A stretch of DNA of 64,000 bases, from NCBI GenBank assembly GCA_028622995.1, contig JAJQJQ010000055.1:1054001-1118000 (forward strand), in the 5' to 3' direction. Below the pieces are notes generated by a model. The model did no database searches. It was not told where the DNA came from and worked only from the letters and a program-made list of their open reading frames with translations. Below are positions 1 through 12,780 of the stretch, piece by piece. Positions within the stretch are counted from its first letter, which is position 1; each line of letters begins with the position of its first letter. This DNA is from Panagrolaimus kolymaensis. Lineage: Eukaryota; Nematoda; Chromadorea; Rhabditida; Panagrolaimidae. Position numbers and translations under genes: made by a program.

Positions 1-1
1 A

Positions 2-592
2 GCTGCGGCCGCAGCAGCTGGAATTCCAACCATTACTACCCCAAATAATAATAATAATAATATTTGTAATAATTCTATTCCATCACCTTCATCAAAAGAT
101 ATTGGAAATTCTGCATCAGCAGCTTCATCGTCTGCTAATTCAAATAATGGAAATATGAGTCCCGTGCAAATTTTATCGGCTGCTTCTAACCTCAATGGTC
201 AAATACAACAACAACAACATCAACAAAGATTTTCTCCTCCCACAAATAATAATAATAATGGACCTGGCGAAGATCGATATCAACTATTCTTACAATCCAT
301 TGATTTATTTAATCGTCGAATTGTTGACGACAAGGATGCCCTCACTCAAAGATATGATATTCCTGATAAAGTGGCTGAAGCTGCATATCAAACTCATCAA
401 GCTCAAATTCCTATGCCATCTCCTCATACTTCTTTATCTCTAGAAAATAATAATAATATTTCACGGAATGGTAATAATGGTCGAGTTTATGAAAATGCAC
501 CCGCCTCTTCGTCATCGGCTTCAGCAACAGCAGAAAGAACGCCTGAAGAATTATCCACGCACCTTCATAGTGAAAATCCCATTGATCAATAA
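2..592 (+). CDS. 3' end of a Q/N/S-rich protein (5' truncated by window edge)
   Basis: The frame is open from base 2 to the TAA at 590-592, giving the last 196 residues of a protein whose beginning lies outside the window. It starts with an alanine run, then asparagine runs coded by AAT, serine/alanine-rich stretches and a glutamine-rich segment (QIQQQQHQQRF). One non-repetitive block follows, with GEDRYQLFLQSIDLFNRR and DIPDKVAEAAYQTHQAQ, which looks like a short helical motif. The tail is again Ser/Asn-rich. No splice acceptor is needed inside the visible part. Such composition is common in nematode transcription or RNA-binding factors, but I do not recognise the family and assign no function. 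Two short open frames in other registers overlap it and are shadows. Confidence 0.75.
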   Translation, partial: AAAAAAGIPTITTPNNNNNNICNNSIPSPSSKDIGNSASAASSSANSNNGNMSPVQILSAASNLNGQIQQQQHQQRFSPPTNNNNNGPGEDRYQLFLQSIDLFNRRIVDDKDALTQRYDIPDKVAEAAYQTHQAQIPMPSPHTSLSLENNNNISRNGNNGRVYENAPASSSSASATAERTPEELSTHLHSENPIDQ

Positions 593-1613
593 TAGAAAAT
601 TAATATTTGTTACAGAGCCTAAAGAAAATTCTAAAAATGTTGTAGAACTTTGGTTATTTTTGTTGTTAAAAAATATTTATTTTTCTTTAAGATTTATATT
701 TTTAACTTTGTTGTTTGTCTTTAAAAAATTGTTTTTTGTTTTTGTTATTTTTGGGATTTCAGTTAACCATTTCAAAGTTTAAAGGATCTCATTTCATAAA
801 ACTTTTCATACTTATTAATTTTTGGAAAAAAGTAATTAGCCCTAAGAAACTGCGAATTGGCTGATTTTCCCGAAAACAAAAAAATCCAAAGACTTTTATT
901 TTTATTTTGTAACCTCTCTTAAATTTCATTTTTTTTCTTTGACCTTGAAATTCTATTTTTAGTAATTTCAAATAAATAAAATAAAACATTTGTTTAAATA
1001 AATACACTCAAAATAAAATTGAGTTGTGTGTATTTGAACAATACTATCCAAATTTCATATTCATATCCTCTTTTTTTTGTATGCATTCCTTTTGTTTTTG
1101 ATTATTTTTGTTTTGGTGTATTTAAAAATCTAATAATAATATTATTTTATTTTAATGCTTAGTTAAATTGTTTATTGGTCTTTTTTTTCTTTATTCTTCT
1201 AAATATAGTGAGACTCATCATTGCTTTAATTTTTCATTTCCCATTGTGGAAATTGTTGCTCTTAATTGTATTTATAAACTATTTTCCTTATAAATTTATA
1301 TATCAGATTTTTTGTTTTATTTTTTTTCTTCATTTTTTGGCTTTTTATTTTTGCTGTAAAATAGTTTCCCATTTTTGTAGAAAAAATTGATTTTAATTTT
1401 GTTTCTAATATTTTATTTTATGAAAAAAGTAGATAATAACGTCTTAAAAATAAATAAATAAATACAATTAAACATGGGCAAATTCAAAGAAAATAAAAAA
1501 TAAAGGTTACTGTAATTTTTTTGGATATTATGGAAATGTTGATATTCGTTTGTCGAAGTGAAAAAAAATCATTTTAAAATAAAATTAAATATAGTTGGTC
1601 CTCTAAATTTATA
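593..1613. other. Intergenic, convergent 3' ends
   Basis: AT-rich DNA between the 3' end of the Q/N-rich gene (+) and the stop codon of thymidine kinase (-). It holds long T and A tracts and AATAAA-like motifs (for example near 970-1000 and 1450-1465) that could be cleavage signals for both genes. The short open frames here have no codon structure resembling a protein. I see nothing else. Confidence 0.6.
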
Positions 1614-2601
1614 TTATGCAGTAATTTTTGGTCGTTTAGCTGTGATGGGTTCATAATTTTCTATTTCATTTGGAGATGGTTGCTGAGTTTCAAGGGTTTG
1701 GGAGGCTTTATTTAAACCTAATTTCTTTAGAGTCATATTTCGATGGCATTCGCGGCAAGCAGCCATGTAAATGTCTTCGCCTCCAATGACTTCAACCTAA
1801 AAATTTTTTTAGAACAATAAAAAGTTGGACTTATTTTAAAAATTTAACTAACTTGTTCGTCTTCAATTTTTCGATAGGTAAATGGCGCAGGTTTTCCACA
1901 ATTATGACAAACTGCAGTTAATTTACAAGCATATTCGGCAAATGCAAGTAATTTTGAGATGCAATCAAAAGGCTAAAAAAACATTTTTTTATAAGCTGAG
2001 AAATTTTTTTGATTGGAAGGCTTACTTCTCTAGCAAAATTTCCATCCAAAGCAGCAATAAAAATAATTTTTCCTTTATTTGCAAGAATTTCAGCGTATTC
2101 AACGATGTCCGAAAACTAAAAAAAATTTTTTCAAACTATAATCTAAATTTATTTTTAGAGTAAAACAACTTACAAATTGACCTTCATCAATTCCAATAAC
2201 ATCATATGAAAGTATTTGATCATAAATATCCCCAATTTTTTCTGCAGCAATTGCTTCCATTTTTTTACTTAAAAAAAGAAAAGAAATTCAACTTTGACTT
2301 TTAAATTTAAAAAGTTTAAATTTAGCAATTTACCTATCATGGGTGGAGGCCATATTTTGATCGTATCGAGTATCTCTTGCATATTTAACAACTCCAACTT
2401 TTTTTCCAGCTAAATTTTGACGGGTGCAAAGTCGAAAGAGTTCAGTTCTAAAAAACGGACGTTTTTAAATTATTTTTTTGATGAAAATTTTTTTCTAAGT
2501 TATTTTGGGGTTGAAACTTACGTTTTCCCGCTAAACATTGGACCAAGAATTAAATGAATTACTCCAATTTGTTGGCAATAACAATTTTCGTTTGTTGCCA
2601 T
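1614..2601 (-). CDS. thk-1: Thymidine kinase (TK1 type)
   Basis: Cytosolic thymidine kinase: phosphorylates thymidine to dTMP in the nucleotide salvage pathway. Six exons join in frame: 2522-2601, 2334-2447, 2174-2267, 2026-2115, 1853-1972 and 1614-1796, giving 226 aa. Exon 1 starts MATNENCYCQQIG and ends in the P-loop LGPMFSGKT, completed by TELFRL in exon 2. VVKYARDTRYD is the following conserved strand. IGIDEGQF carries the Mg-binding/catalytic D-E pair, and AALDGNFARE, KLTAVCHNCGKPA and VEVIGGEDIYMAACRECH supply the lasso and the four zinc-binding cysteines (CxxC and CxxC). Every junction has GT-AG signals. The C-terminal tail after the zinc site (about 35 aa, ending AKRPKITA) is unstructured, as in TK1. 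Orthology to C. elegans thk-1 is inferred from its being the only TK1-type gene expected. Confidence 0.93.
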
Positions 2602-4313
2602 GCTCAATGAGTTCTATAAAAAAAAGAGTTATGAAATAAAAAAGTATGATGTAATAAGCAAACAAAAAAAAAGTGAACACTAAAAAGTTCAAGAAGCAAA
2701 CGAGAGGAGGAAAAAAAGTGCAAAGAGTGCATTTAAAAAAAGTGACCACACTTTTGCTTCTTTTTTTTAAAAGTTAAAAAATTGTATTTTTGGCGCCAAA
2801 AATGCGCGGTTCACAGAACAAAAAAAAATTTGTTCATTGTTTTGATTTATTTTTGAAGTCTCAAAACTAAAAGAAGCATTTGGATTTTTGTCTGCTAAAA
2901 ATAAAATTTAACAAACATCAAAGCAGATTTTAAAATGCGAGAGAAAAATGAAAAACAGAATCAACAAAATGGAGCGCTTTTTGATCCAAACTAATGAATA
3001 ACTATGTATTTTGAAATTTTTAAAAACAAAAATAGTCAGAAATTGAAAAAAATTTATTCCGGAACTGTCAAGAGATAGACGGGACAGATGGGAGTGGAAA
3101 AAAGGAAGAATAACGGATATATTTTTTGGCAAACTTTAAGTTTGTTTTTTTAAAGGGCGAGAAAAATGGTTTTAGGCTTGAAAGAAAAAGTGAAGAAAAG
3201 TTGCTGAGGAAAAAAACAAAGATCTGTGAGTTGCTTGATTTTCAGAATATTGGATCGCAAAAAATACGTGAACCACAAATTATGGAACGTTTTCTTTTAT
3301 GGAAACCAAATTTCAAAAAAAGAAGAAGAAAAAAAAGATTTTCAAAATTTTTAGAGCCTTATTTATACCACAAAAAAAGAAAAAGAAGGAAGAAGATATC
3401 ACAAATTGGGTCGTCAATTGAATGAACGAGCATCGATAGAAAGATGCGACCTCGATGGTGATATTCCATTTTATAAAGAACGAAAAAAACATCCGATCAC
3501 ATCTCTCACATGTTTTTCTGTTCCACAAAAAAAATGTTTATAAAAAAGAATCAAAATTTTTACGGGAGCTAAATTTAAAAAGATTTTTAAAAAAACTTAT
3601 TTACCTCGAGAAAATATAACATTTCTTAAATAATAATATTAAAAAATAATCGGAGGAGGAGAAGAGATATTACTTTTTTGCTTTTGAATATGTAAGAAAT
3701 CAACAATTAAACTTCTTTTTTTGTTGTTGTTGCTACTCTTCTCTGCCTTTTTTTTAATCTCTCACTGCTCTTCATTTTTTATTATTATTATCTCTTGACC
3801 GACCCTTCTTTTTTTTTTAATCATTGAATAAACAAATTTTTTTTCTTCTTTTTTTATAACTAAACCTGATTAAAGCCATAGCAGTCGTCAGTCAATAGTA
3901 AAGAAACAAGTGAAATCAGACAACGAGATTCACCCGGTCCATCAATAAACTACTAAATAAAAGAAATTTAAACAAAAAATATAACAACAAAGACATTTTT
4001 AATGAAATTTGATGGAATCTTAAACATTTTTGTGCTAAAAAAAGGAATTTTATTATCTATGTTTTTTTACTTAAATAAATCTGATTATGCTTTGTGCTAA
4101 ATTTCTTAATTTAAAAATCGAGATCATTTATTATTTTCGGTAGTAAACTTTTCTACATTTTTCCAAAATTTTAACAACAAAAAAAATTTAAAAAATAACA
4201 TAACAAAGAAATTTTTTGAAAGCCTTATGAATTATTTTTTTTGACAATAAAAAAAATGCGTATTTTTGTCGTCGTCGTTGATTTTATCTCATCATTTAAA
4301 ATTTAAATATTTT
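2602..4313. other. Intergenic region upstream of thymidine kinase
   Basis: Lies between the start of thymidine kinase and the stop of rig-4, both on the minus strand. It contains the likely thk-1 promoter, poly-A/T tracts and purine-rich AAAGAAGAAG runs around 3310-3400. Open frames such as 3126-3425 are lysine/arginine-rich products of this purine bias and match no family I know. The distance (1.7 kb) argues against an operon. Confidence 0.5.
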
Positions 4314-7300
4314 TTATACAAATGACGAAAACCCGTTTACTGATGAAGCTGCTGTTCCAGCGCCAAGAGGAGTATGAGGTCCAGAAGATGAATTTCTTTC
4401 ACTTGGATTATTTGATGATTGAGGGAATAAAGCTCGAAGAGAAATACCCGGAGCTAAACCATTGGTTTGGCTGCTCGAATCAAAAATCAAACTTTTGTAT
4501 CGTAAATATTTTTTGATGTTGATGAGAAAACTTTTCTTCGATCTCGAAAGAAACTTAAATTTTTTTGGTCTCGATGGGAAGTTACATACCTGATATGGAA
4601 GTATCGGCAGACATTTCGGATAATTTTGGTGGACGGCTTATTGGTACAGCTGGTGGTGGAGGCAATGGCGACCTTAATTGGGCTTGTTGTTGAGCTTGTT
4701 CTTTCGTCCTTCTCCAAGTTGCTCGATAAATATCTTCATTTCCATTATTTGCCACTTGATAATGCCTTGCAAAATTATCTGTACTTTCATCCGGGTCAGC
4801 AGTGGCATTATTTTCATTATTCCTTCTAATCCCTCCGCCATAGCCAAAGTCATGGTGGTCATCGACGAAATGTCCATCACGATTAACCAAATGCGAAGCA
4901 TTATATTCAGATAAATTATAAACTGGGCTATGTTTTTGATTCAAATTGGTTCGACTTGCATAACCATCTCCACCACCGCCTCCAATTCTGCTGGGTGTTA
5001 CTCCACTTGAATATGGAACATAATTACTATGCCTTCCAGGTTGAGGAGGTAAATTATCTGTGGCTAAAGCACGATAAACACTATTTGCACGTGATCCATT
5101 AACGCCATTATCAGCTGCATCAACTCCACTTGCAATGGAACCATAACAACCATTTCCTAATGGATCCCGAATTTGATCATTAGAAATCCATGATGTGTGT
5201 GTATCAGGTCGAGGAGGCATATCATTATTCGCTGTTCTAAAAATATGAAATCAGTCGCGTAAAAGTGAAAACTTGAGAAAAGAAAGAAAAGAAAGTTACC
5301 TTCTAACTTGTTTATTTTTGGATTGTCGAAGTTCGTAGGAAACTATTCCGCCATCGGCTAATTGCAATGAATCAAATGATGGTCGTTTTTCTCCTTTATA
5401 TCTTTTATTTCCATTATTTGTTAAACAAAGAAGAGCAATAAAAATGAATACCACACATAATATTACGCCACCCACAACTCCAATAAACCACCATTTAGTA
5501 TAAAATGGATCATCGGGGATTGATTCTAAAAAAATAAAAATTTATATAAGTACTAAAACTAAACTTTTTTAATTTCAAAATATAATTTCTAAAATTTTTC
5601 TTTCATGAAAAATTAGAATAATTTTATTACCTGGTACAATAAGTTCATCCGAAACTCCACTGGGCAAACCAATGCCAAGTTGATTTCGTGCAAAAACACG
5701 AAACACATAAATACTTGCAGGTTCAAGTTGTCGATAGCTAATTCGATAATCAGTATCAGTTCCAAGGACATTTGAAATGGTTATCCATTCGCCAATTACA
5801 TGTTGAGGTCGATAATCACTTAAATCTTCTCTCTTGGCCCTTCTCATAGTAGTCTCTGTTGTTTCATAAGTTACTGTTGGAGAAGTTTTAGTTGTTTGAG
5901 CTATTCCAACTCTTTTAGCTTGAATTACGTGTCCAATAATGGGAGTGGTGCCTGGAACTCCATCCTTCCAATATAGCACAAATGAACTTGGTTCTGGAGC
6001 AAATGTTGGTTTAGTTGGAGCATCGGGTGATCCAGCATTAAATCCAATAGTTACATTATCAGTCATTTCAGCTCCCTTTCCAGCAGAATTTTCAGCTTGA
6101 ACAGTAAAAAAATATGTTGCATTTTCTTCTAATTTAGTTGCCAAATAATAATTTAATGAAGTTTTTTGATATACATTATTTTCATATCCTGCAGCGAGTT
6201 TGTAGGTTCTGTAGCGAACAACATAATTTATTATTCTGCCATTAGGTTGTTGAGGCGGAGTCCAAGATACATTTACTGAATCCAAAAGAATATCGTGGAA
6301 ATCTAATTCTCCAACGGGGCCGGATAAATCTTCCAATGTTTTAATTCGAATTGGAGTGGATTGACCCTCGCCTGCTCGATTATAACCAGCCACAGAAATT
6401 TGATATTCTTGGAACTTTCTTAAATCAGTTAAAATTATTTCATTTCGTTCAGAAATAACTATTTCTTCAGTATTTTCTCCACCATTCGCTTCATTTTCAA
6501 TTTCTGGAGATAACGAAGAAATTAAAGGAGCATATCTAACTCGATAACCCGAAATTACATCATCCTCGGAAGTTCCCCATTCATCCCAATGAACTCTGAT
6601 CGAAGTGGAAGATAATGGTTCAGCAATCAAATTTTTAATATTTTGTTTTGGAATTGAATAACCAACATAAACAAAAGCTGGCCGAGATGGAAGACTATTG
6701 CCAAAGGAATTAAGGCTTTGAACTTGAACAACATAATGATGGAAGCTAGCAAGTTTTGAAACCAAAAATTGAATTCGTCCATTTTCTGGAAATTCATCCG
6801 ATGGAGCTATTTCTTGACTTTTAAATGTATCATTTGATGGATAAACTCGATAAAGAATTCGATAACCAATATGATCTGAATTCCAAAGTGATCGATCGGG
6901 GGCAGAAAATTGTAGCATAATCGATGAAGATTCATATGGGCTTGCTTGAAGTTGAGCTGGAGCCTTTGAGGGAGGAGCTTCCAAAGTTTTAATCCAATCT
7001 GATTCAACTGACCATACACTTTCAGAAAAATCTCCAGTGAAACGAATTCGAACTCGATATGGAGTATTTGGGGATAAACTAAAAAATAAATAAACTTTTA
7101 GTATTTTTTGGACTTATTTTTTGAAGGTAAAAGTTTTAAATTTTGCCTTCAGAAATTAGAATTTTTGTTTTAAAAGTTTTAATTACTTTATTTATAAATT
7201 TTTGGATAAAACTCACTTTGAAATTTGAAGTTCATTTTTTCTGGCTGGAATCCAATTGGGATAACTTATCCATTCATCTTGATTAGCTTTTTGATATTGA

Positions 7301-10300
7301 AGCGAAATCCATCGAACTGGAGCATCTTCTGAATTAAGCTCACGATTATCAAATCTTTTTATGGCCCATTGAACCCAAATATCATTGTTTGTTGGAGGTT
7401 TAGTGGAATGTTTTTGAGGTGCTGGAGGTATTGGTGGTGGAACTTTTCGCTCTGAAGTATAAACCGCTGCAGTTTCTTCTGGACCCCATCCAACGCTTGT
7501 TTCAGCTTTGATTCCAAAAACATAGGTTGTATTTGGACTTAATCCTTGAGCGTTATAACCAAATTGAGTGTATGGAATTTGCATATTTGTTACATTTCCT
7601 TCATCCCCAAATTTCCAATGTCGAAATTCATATGCCAATATTTTTCCATTTGGATGAATTGGTGGCATCCATTTTAATCGAACTTCATTGGAACTTACAA
7701 ATCCAAATGCCACTGCACTTGGTTCATCTGGAAGATCTTCGGCTGTGATAAACAAGGGTGGATTAGAATTTTGTGGGCCTTCACCAACGATTGTAAAAGC
7801 CACAACAAAAACTCGATATTCTGTAAATGGTTGGAGATCTTCAATTTTAATTGAATGTTGTTCAGCTCCAATAACTTCGATTTGTCGAGAATGAGTTTGG
7901 CGCAATCTTGTTTCTTCAGGAATTATTCGAACTATATAACCCATAATTACGCCATTTCTATGCTTTTCTTCAATTTCCTCCCAAGAAACAATTACTGCTC
8001 GTTTGGTTCGATCCAATTCAGCTTCCACATTTAAAGGAGCTCCAGAGGGTACTGATTCATAAGTAGTTGCAAATACAGTTTCAGAAGGTTGACTTTTGCC
8101 AAAAGTATTTTCTGCATAAATTTTAATTTGATATGAAGTAAATGGACGTAGCCCAGCTAGAGTAAGTTCGCTAGCTTTTGGGTTTGATGCTCGAATTTCT
8201 TTCCATTCCACTAATCCACCACCATCGTTAGCTTCTAATGACGACGATGAAGAAGAATTTGTATTTCCCATGGCTGCTCGATATCGAATTAAATATCCAC
8301 TTGGATCTCCATTCCAATGCGAAGACATCAATGGAGTCCAAACAAGTGAAATTTGATTATCAGAAATAGGTTCAGCAAAAAGTCGTTCAGGCGCATTTTC
8401 AGGTTCAGTTTGACGAGTTTGAAATACTCGAGTTGCATCGGATGGTCCACCTCGCCCACGAACATTTTCAGCTATTAATCTAAGTTTGTATTTCGTATAA
8501 GGTCGAAGTCCTTCCACCGCGAAAGATCTAGCTTTTGGAGCGCTGATATTAAAAATTTCAGTAAAAATACTGCTGGAACCAATGCAAGCTTCCACATGCC
8601 ATTTTCGAATAAATGAATGGCCATCAAACCCGGGAACGAATTGCAAAACCACCGATCGAGCATTTATATCCGAAACAGCTAAAGATGAAGGTTTTCCAGG
8701 AAGTTCGGGTGGGACTCCAGATTCAAATTTAGCTTCCACTCGTGGGCCTGGACCAACTTTAGTTACAGCTTGGACATCAATGGAATATTTGGTCGATGGA
8801 ATTAAACCTTCGATGGTTACTTCACTATCTTCCGCACTCACTTCAATAGTGTGCTTTTCTTCCTGTTTTCTTTCTTCCCAATGGCGAATAATATATTCTA
8901 AAAATGCAAATTTTTTTAGAAAAGTTATGTAAATTTTGTCTTATTGCAATTTTTTGTTTTGAAAATTACTAAAAAATATTTTTTTGTAAACCTTTGAAAG
9001 CTTTTTAGAAAATTATGTTAGTTTTTTAAAGTTCAAAAACTCACTCAAAATAATTCCATTTGGATCTGTTGGTTTTTCCCATTGAACCAAAACTGAATTA
9101 CTCATAACTTGATCGAAATCCACCGAAGCCACAGGACCAGGAACATCTTCCTCAGTGATAACTTCAATTGGATCACTTGAAGGTCCATCCCCAGGAGATG
9201 TAAAGCAAACCGTAGTTAAATTATAATGACCAAATTTTTCCAAATTTCCAACATCTTCATCAATTCTTGATAATTCTGGGAAAACTCGAACAGTTTTAAA
9301 TGGTTGGCCAAAATGTGCTGAACCTTTCCATAGTTCAATTTTATAACCCAAATTTACGCCGGGAATCATTTGTTGCTCTGGAGGATCAAAAAATACTTTG
9401 ATATTAGTGGAATTTACAATTTGGACATGAACATTTTGAGGCGCTTGCATTGGAACTCCTTCAAGAGTTGTGACTTCATAAGGCTTGCTGTAAACTCCCA
9501 ATCCTCGATCATTATAAGCTGCAACTTGAATTTCATATTCCCGCCAAGTAATTAAAGGTTCAATTAAAGAATTTCTTGCATGTTCATTACTAATATTTTT
9601 TTCATTCCAATCCGCCGTGGAATACCCGGCTAATCTATATCGAATATGATAACCCAAAATTTCGCCATTCCATTGTTCAGCTGGAGGTGGCTGCCATTGA
9701 ACCATCACGGAAGTGGAGGATCTCGCTGATGCGACAACATTTCTTGGTGCTGCAGCTGGAGGTTGTTGAGGCATAGTAATATTTTCTGAATGTCTTGAAG
9801 CTTTGCCTGCACCAAAACGATTATATGAAATCACTCGAAATTCTGCGGTTGATGAAGGTTTTATATTATCTATCAATGAAGAGCAACATAATTCACTGGG
9901 AACATTTTCAACAACATTTTCCCATTCTGACCATAATCCCGTGGAACCATAAGTTCTCATTTCAATTGCGTGTCGAATAATGGGAGAATTTCCATCAAAT
10001 CCAGGTCTCCATGCAACTCGAATTTTAGCTGGTACTGTATCATTTACAAGTGTGGCATGGACGTTTTGGGGCATCGATGGCTTTTCTAAACCCATAAATT
10101 TTAAATTTTATTCTCAAAAGTATTTTTTTAAAGCGTACCGATAATTTTCAGCCATCCACTTGCACTTTCTTCTTCGCCTTTTACACTTCGAACTGTGCAA
10201 GTATATAAACCAATATTATCGGGTCCAACTTGATTTATGATTAAATTTCCACCATTTATGGATATTCTCCGCATTGCATCTCCCGTTGCAGGTATTTCTA

Positions 10301-12780
10301 TCCCCTAAAAAGAAAATATGCATGTTGTTGTTAGTTTTAGGTGATTATCGAAGAAGAAAAATAATTACATAAAAATAGAAAAATTATTAATGTCTTTCGT
10401 CACTTTTTGACCTTGTCGTATGTGACATTTTTATGCATAAAAAAATGTATAAAAATAAATAAATGTTCCTTTTTTTGAATAAATCAAAAAAGAAAAAAAT
10501 GTTTCAGTCAAATTAGTTTTAAAAAAGTGATTTCTTACATTTCGTGTCCATGAAGTCCATAAATCATTTCTTCCAATAAATTCGTCGGTTAATTTACAAG
10601 GAATATGAACATTTGATCCAATCAAAATCGATTGATTGGATGGTCCATATTCGAGTAAAGTTGAACCGGAAACTATTAAAGTGGCTGAAGCTTCGGCGGT
10701 TAAACCATTCGAAGATGCTTGGCACGAATAAATTCCATTGTCACTTTTCTTTGCTTGATGAATGGTCAAAGTTGTGGAATTTGATGTGTATCTTGGATTG
10801 GTTCGAGGTATTTCGGTTCCTACAAAAAATAAAAATTTGCATATTTTTTGGCTTTTATTTTTGTTTAAAATTTTTTTCTTACCATTAAGTGTCCATAAAA
10901 GTTGAGTATTATGAGGGTCTTCAGTTCGACAATGAAATGTTACATCTTTACCAGTGGCCACTGTTTTATCTTCGGGTTTATCCACAATAATTAATTGTTG
11001 TTGTTGTTGTTGTTGTCCGTTGTTGCTATTGCTATTTTTGCTGGTTCCCTCAGAAAGCCTCATAGAAATGTCATCGTTGGAAATTTTTTTACTGCCATCT
11101 GGAAAAAAAGAAAAATAAAAAAAGTGAGAAAAAGATTTCTTAAATAATGAGCTCATTTAAAAATAAAAAAGATGAAAAGAAAAAAGGGAAAACAAAATTG
11201 ATGACAAACTAAAAAATAAAGAAAAATCCAGGGTGCAAATTGCCTACCATCTGCTTTAATCCAGATTTGTGCGATGTCGGTTCCAGCTAAATTAGATGCC
11301 TTGCATTGATAAACTCCATAATTTTTGGATTCCAGGTGGTCAATTTTAAATATTTCTGAATTTCCTCCTTTTGAAATCTAAAAAAATAAAAAATATTATA
11401 ATCGAATTATAAAAAGTTTTCTTTTCTTTAAAAATTGCGATAGAAGATAATAAAAGGAAATAAAGAAATTGCACTGACCTTTTCTTTGTTAAAAAACCAT
11501 TGAAATTTTGCGCGAGGCCAAGCTTTGGTTGTTTTACATTCTAATTTTATTGTTGAATTAATACTCGAAGAAATTTCGGATGGAAGAATTTCTCGATTAA
11601 TTATAGGTTTTTCTATAATTTCCAAATGGGCTTCAGCATGTTGAAGTAATTCTTTTTCATTTTCGCCTGCTTTGGCTTCACATCGAATTTTAGCTGAATG
11701 AATTCCTCGATCGACTAAAGCAGCAATATTGTTAATTACTAATTTTCGATTAGAATGTTCTGTTCGAATTTGGCGTCCATCAGTAACAACTTCTTCGCCA
11801 TTTAGCAGCCATTTAATTTCTGCTGAATATTTCCCAAATAAACTTGGAACACATTCAAATGTCGCTGAAGGAAAATCCCCGGCATTAACAGTTATATCTT
11901 TGGGTCTCAAAACGATCGTAAAATCAGGTGGTGGAGAGAAACCAGAGTCTTCTATGATCGTAAATTTTTCTGTAAATGCTGCGCCCTTTTCTGAATCAGC
12001 TTCCAATTGATAAGAACCAAAATGTCCATTGGCTTTTAAAACCACCAAATCACCATTTATCGAAATATAATGGGTGTCATTGATAAAAACTTCTTGACCT
12101 TCAAATAACCATCGATATGAAACTTTTAATGCTGTGGAAGCAATTAAATTAGGTGGTTCAAGAATAAAATAATCTGTGGAAGAAATTGTTTGTTTATAAT
12201 AACTTTCATCTTCTTCATCAAATGCATCAAGATCTTAAAAAAGCAGACGATAAAAAATTAAATAAACAAAAAAATGCAAAAATGCGTTAAAAAATGTCAC
12301 AGAAAAAAACTTACAAAGTACAGTCACATTTGCAATGGGCGAATGGGAACCACCAATTCCATTTGAAGCATAACATTGATATTCGCCCGAATCAATTCTT
12401 GAAACTTTGGGTAAATTTAATTGTGCCCCAGTTTTTTCAAGAGTTTGGCCATTTTTAAACCATTCTATATCAAATCCATCTTCAGAAGATACCGGACATT
12501 TTAAATCCACTTCCCCGCCTTCAGGAATGGAAATTTGGGATAAATCAAATTCTGTGAAACTTGGTGGACGACCCGTAATTAATTTTTGAGTTTGAGCATT
12601 ATTATTAATATTTGCTATACTGGAATCAAATAAGGCAAGAAATATGGATAAAAATAATAATACATTTACATTTTTTAATGGCACAAAATTAGATTTAATA
12701 AAATTGAAATTAATTAATTTTCGCCTTTTTGTGGCTTTTCTTATATCAAAAAAGGTTTGGCGACAAGAAAACATTGCCAT
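4314..12780 (-). CDS. rig-4: Sidekick-family adhesion molecule (RIG-4), 6 Ig + about 13 FN3 + TM
   Basis: Neuronal Ig-superfamily cell-adhesion protein of the plasma membrane, the nematode Sidekick orthologue. Twelve exons: 12315-12780, 11479-12233, 11248-11377, 10883-11098, 10539-10819, 10139-10304, 9045-10085, 7217-8897, 5631-7078, 5300-5525, 4590-5236, 4314-4453; all phases agree and sum to 2398 aa. An uncleaved stretch of about 36 residues precedes the signal sequence NVNVLLFLSIFLALF; six Ig domains follow (DSGEYQCYAS, DNGIYSCQAS, NIGLYTCTV), then about 1390 residues of FN3 repeats (roughly 672-2060). The TM segment WWFIGVVGGVILCVVFIFI lies near 2073-2096. The cytoplasmic tail ends GFSSFV, the Sidekick PDZ-binding signature. 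I chose the first in-frame ATG after a TTTTTTTTAG acceptor, so a spliced leader or 5' UTR exon is likely; ATG at 12774 is an alternative start. Confidence 0.95.

Noticed and set aside
3126..3425. 99-codon Lys/Arg-rich open frame
   Set aside because: A product of purine-rich AAAGAAG repeats; no conserved motif and no promoter or splice evidence.
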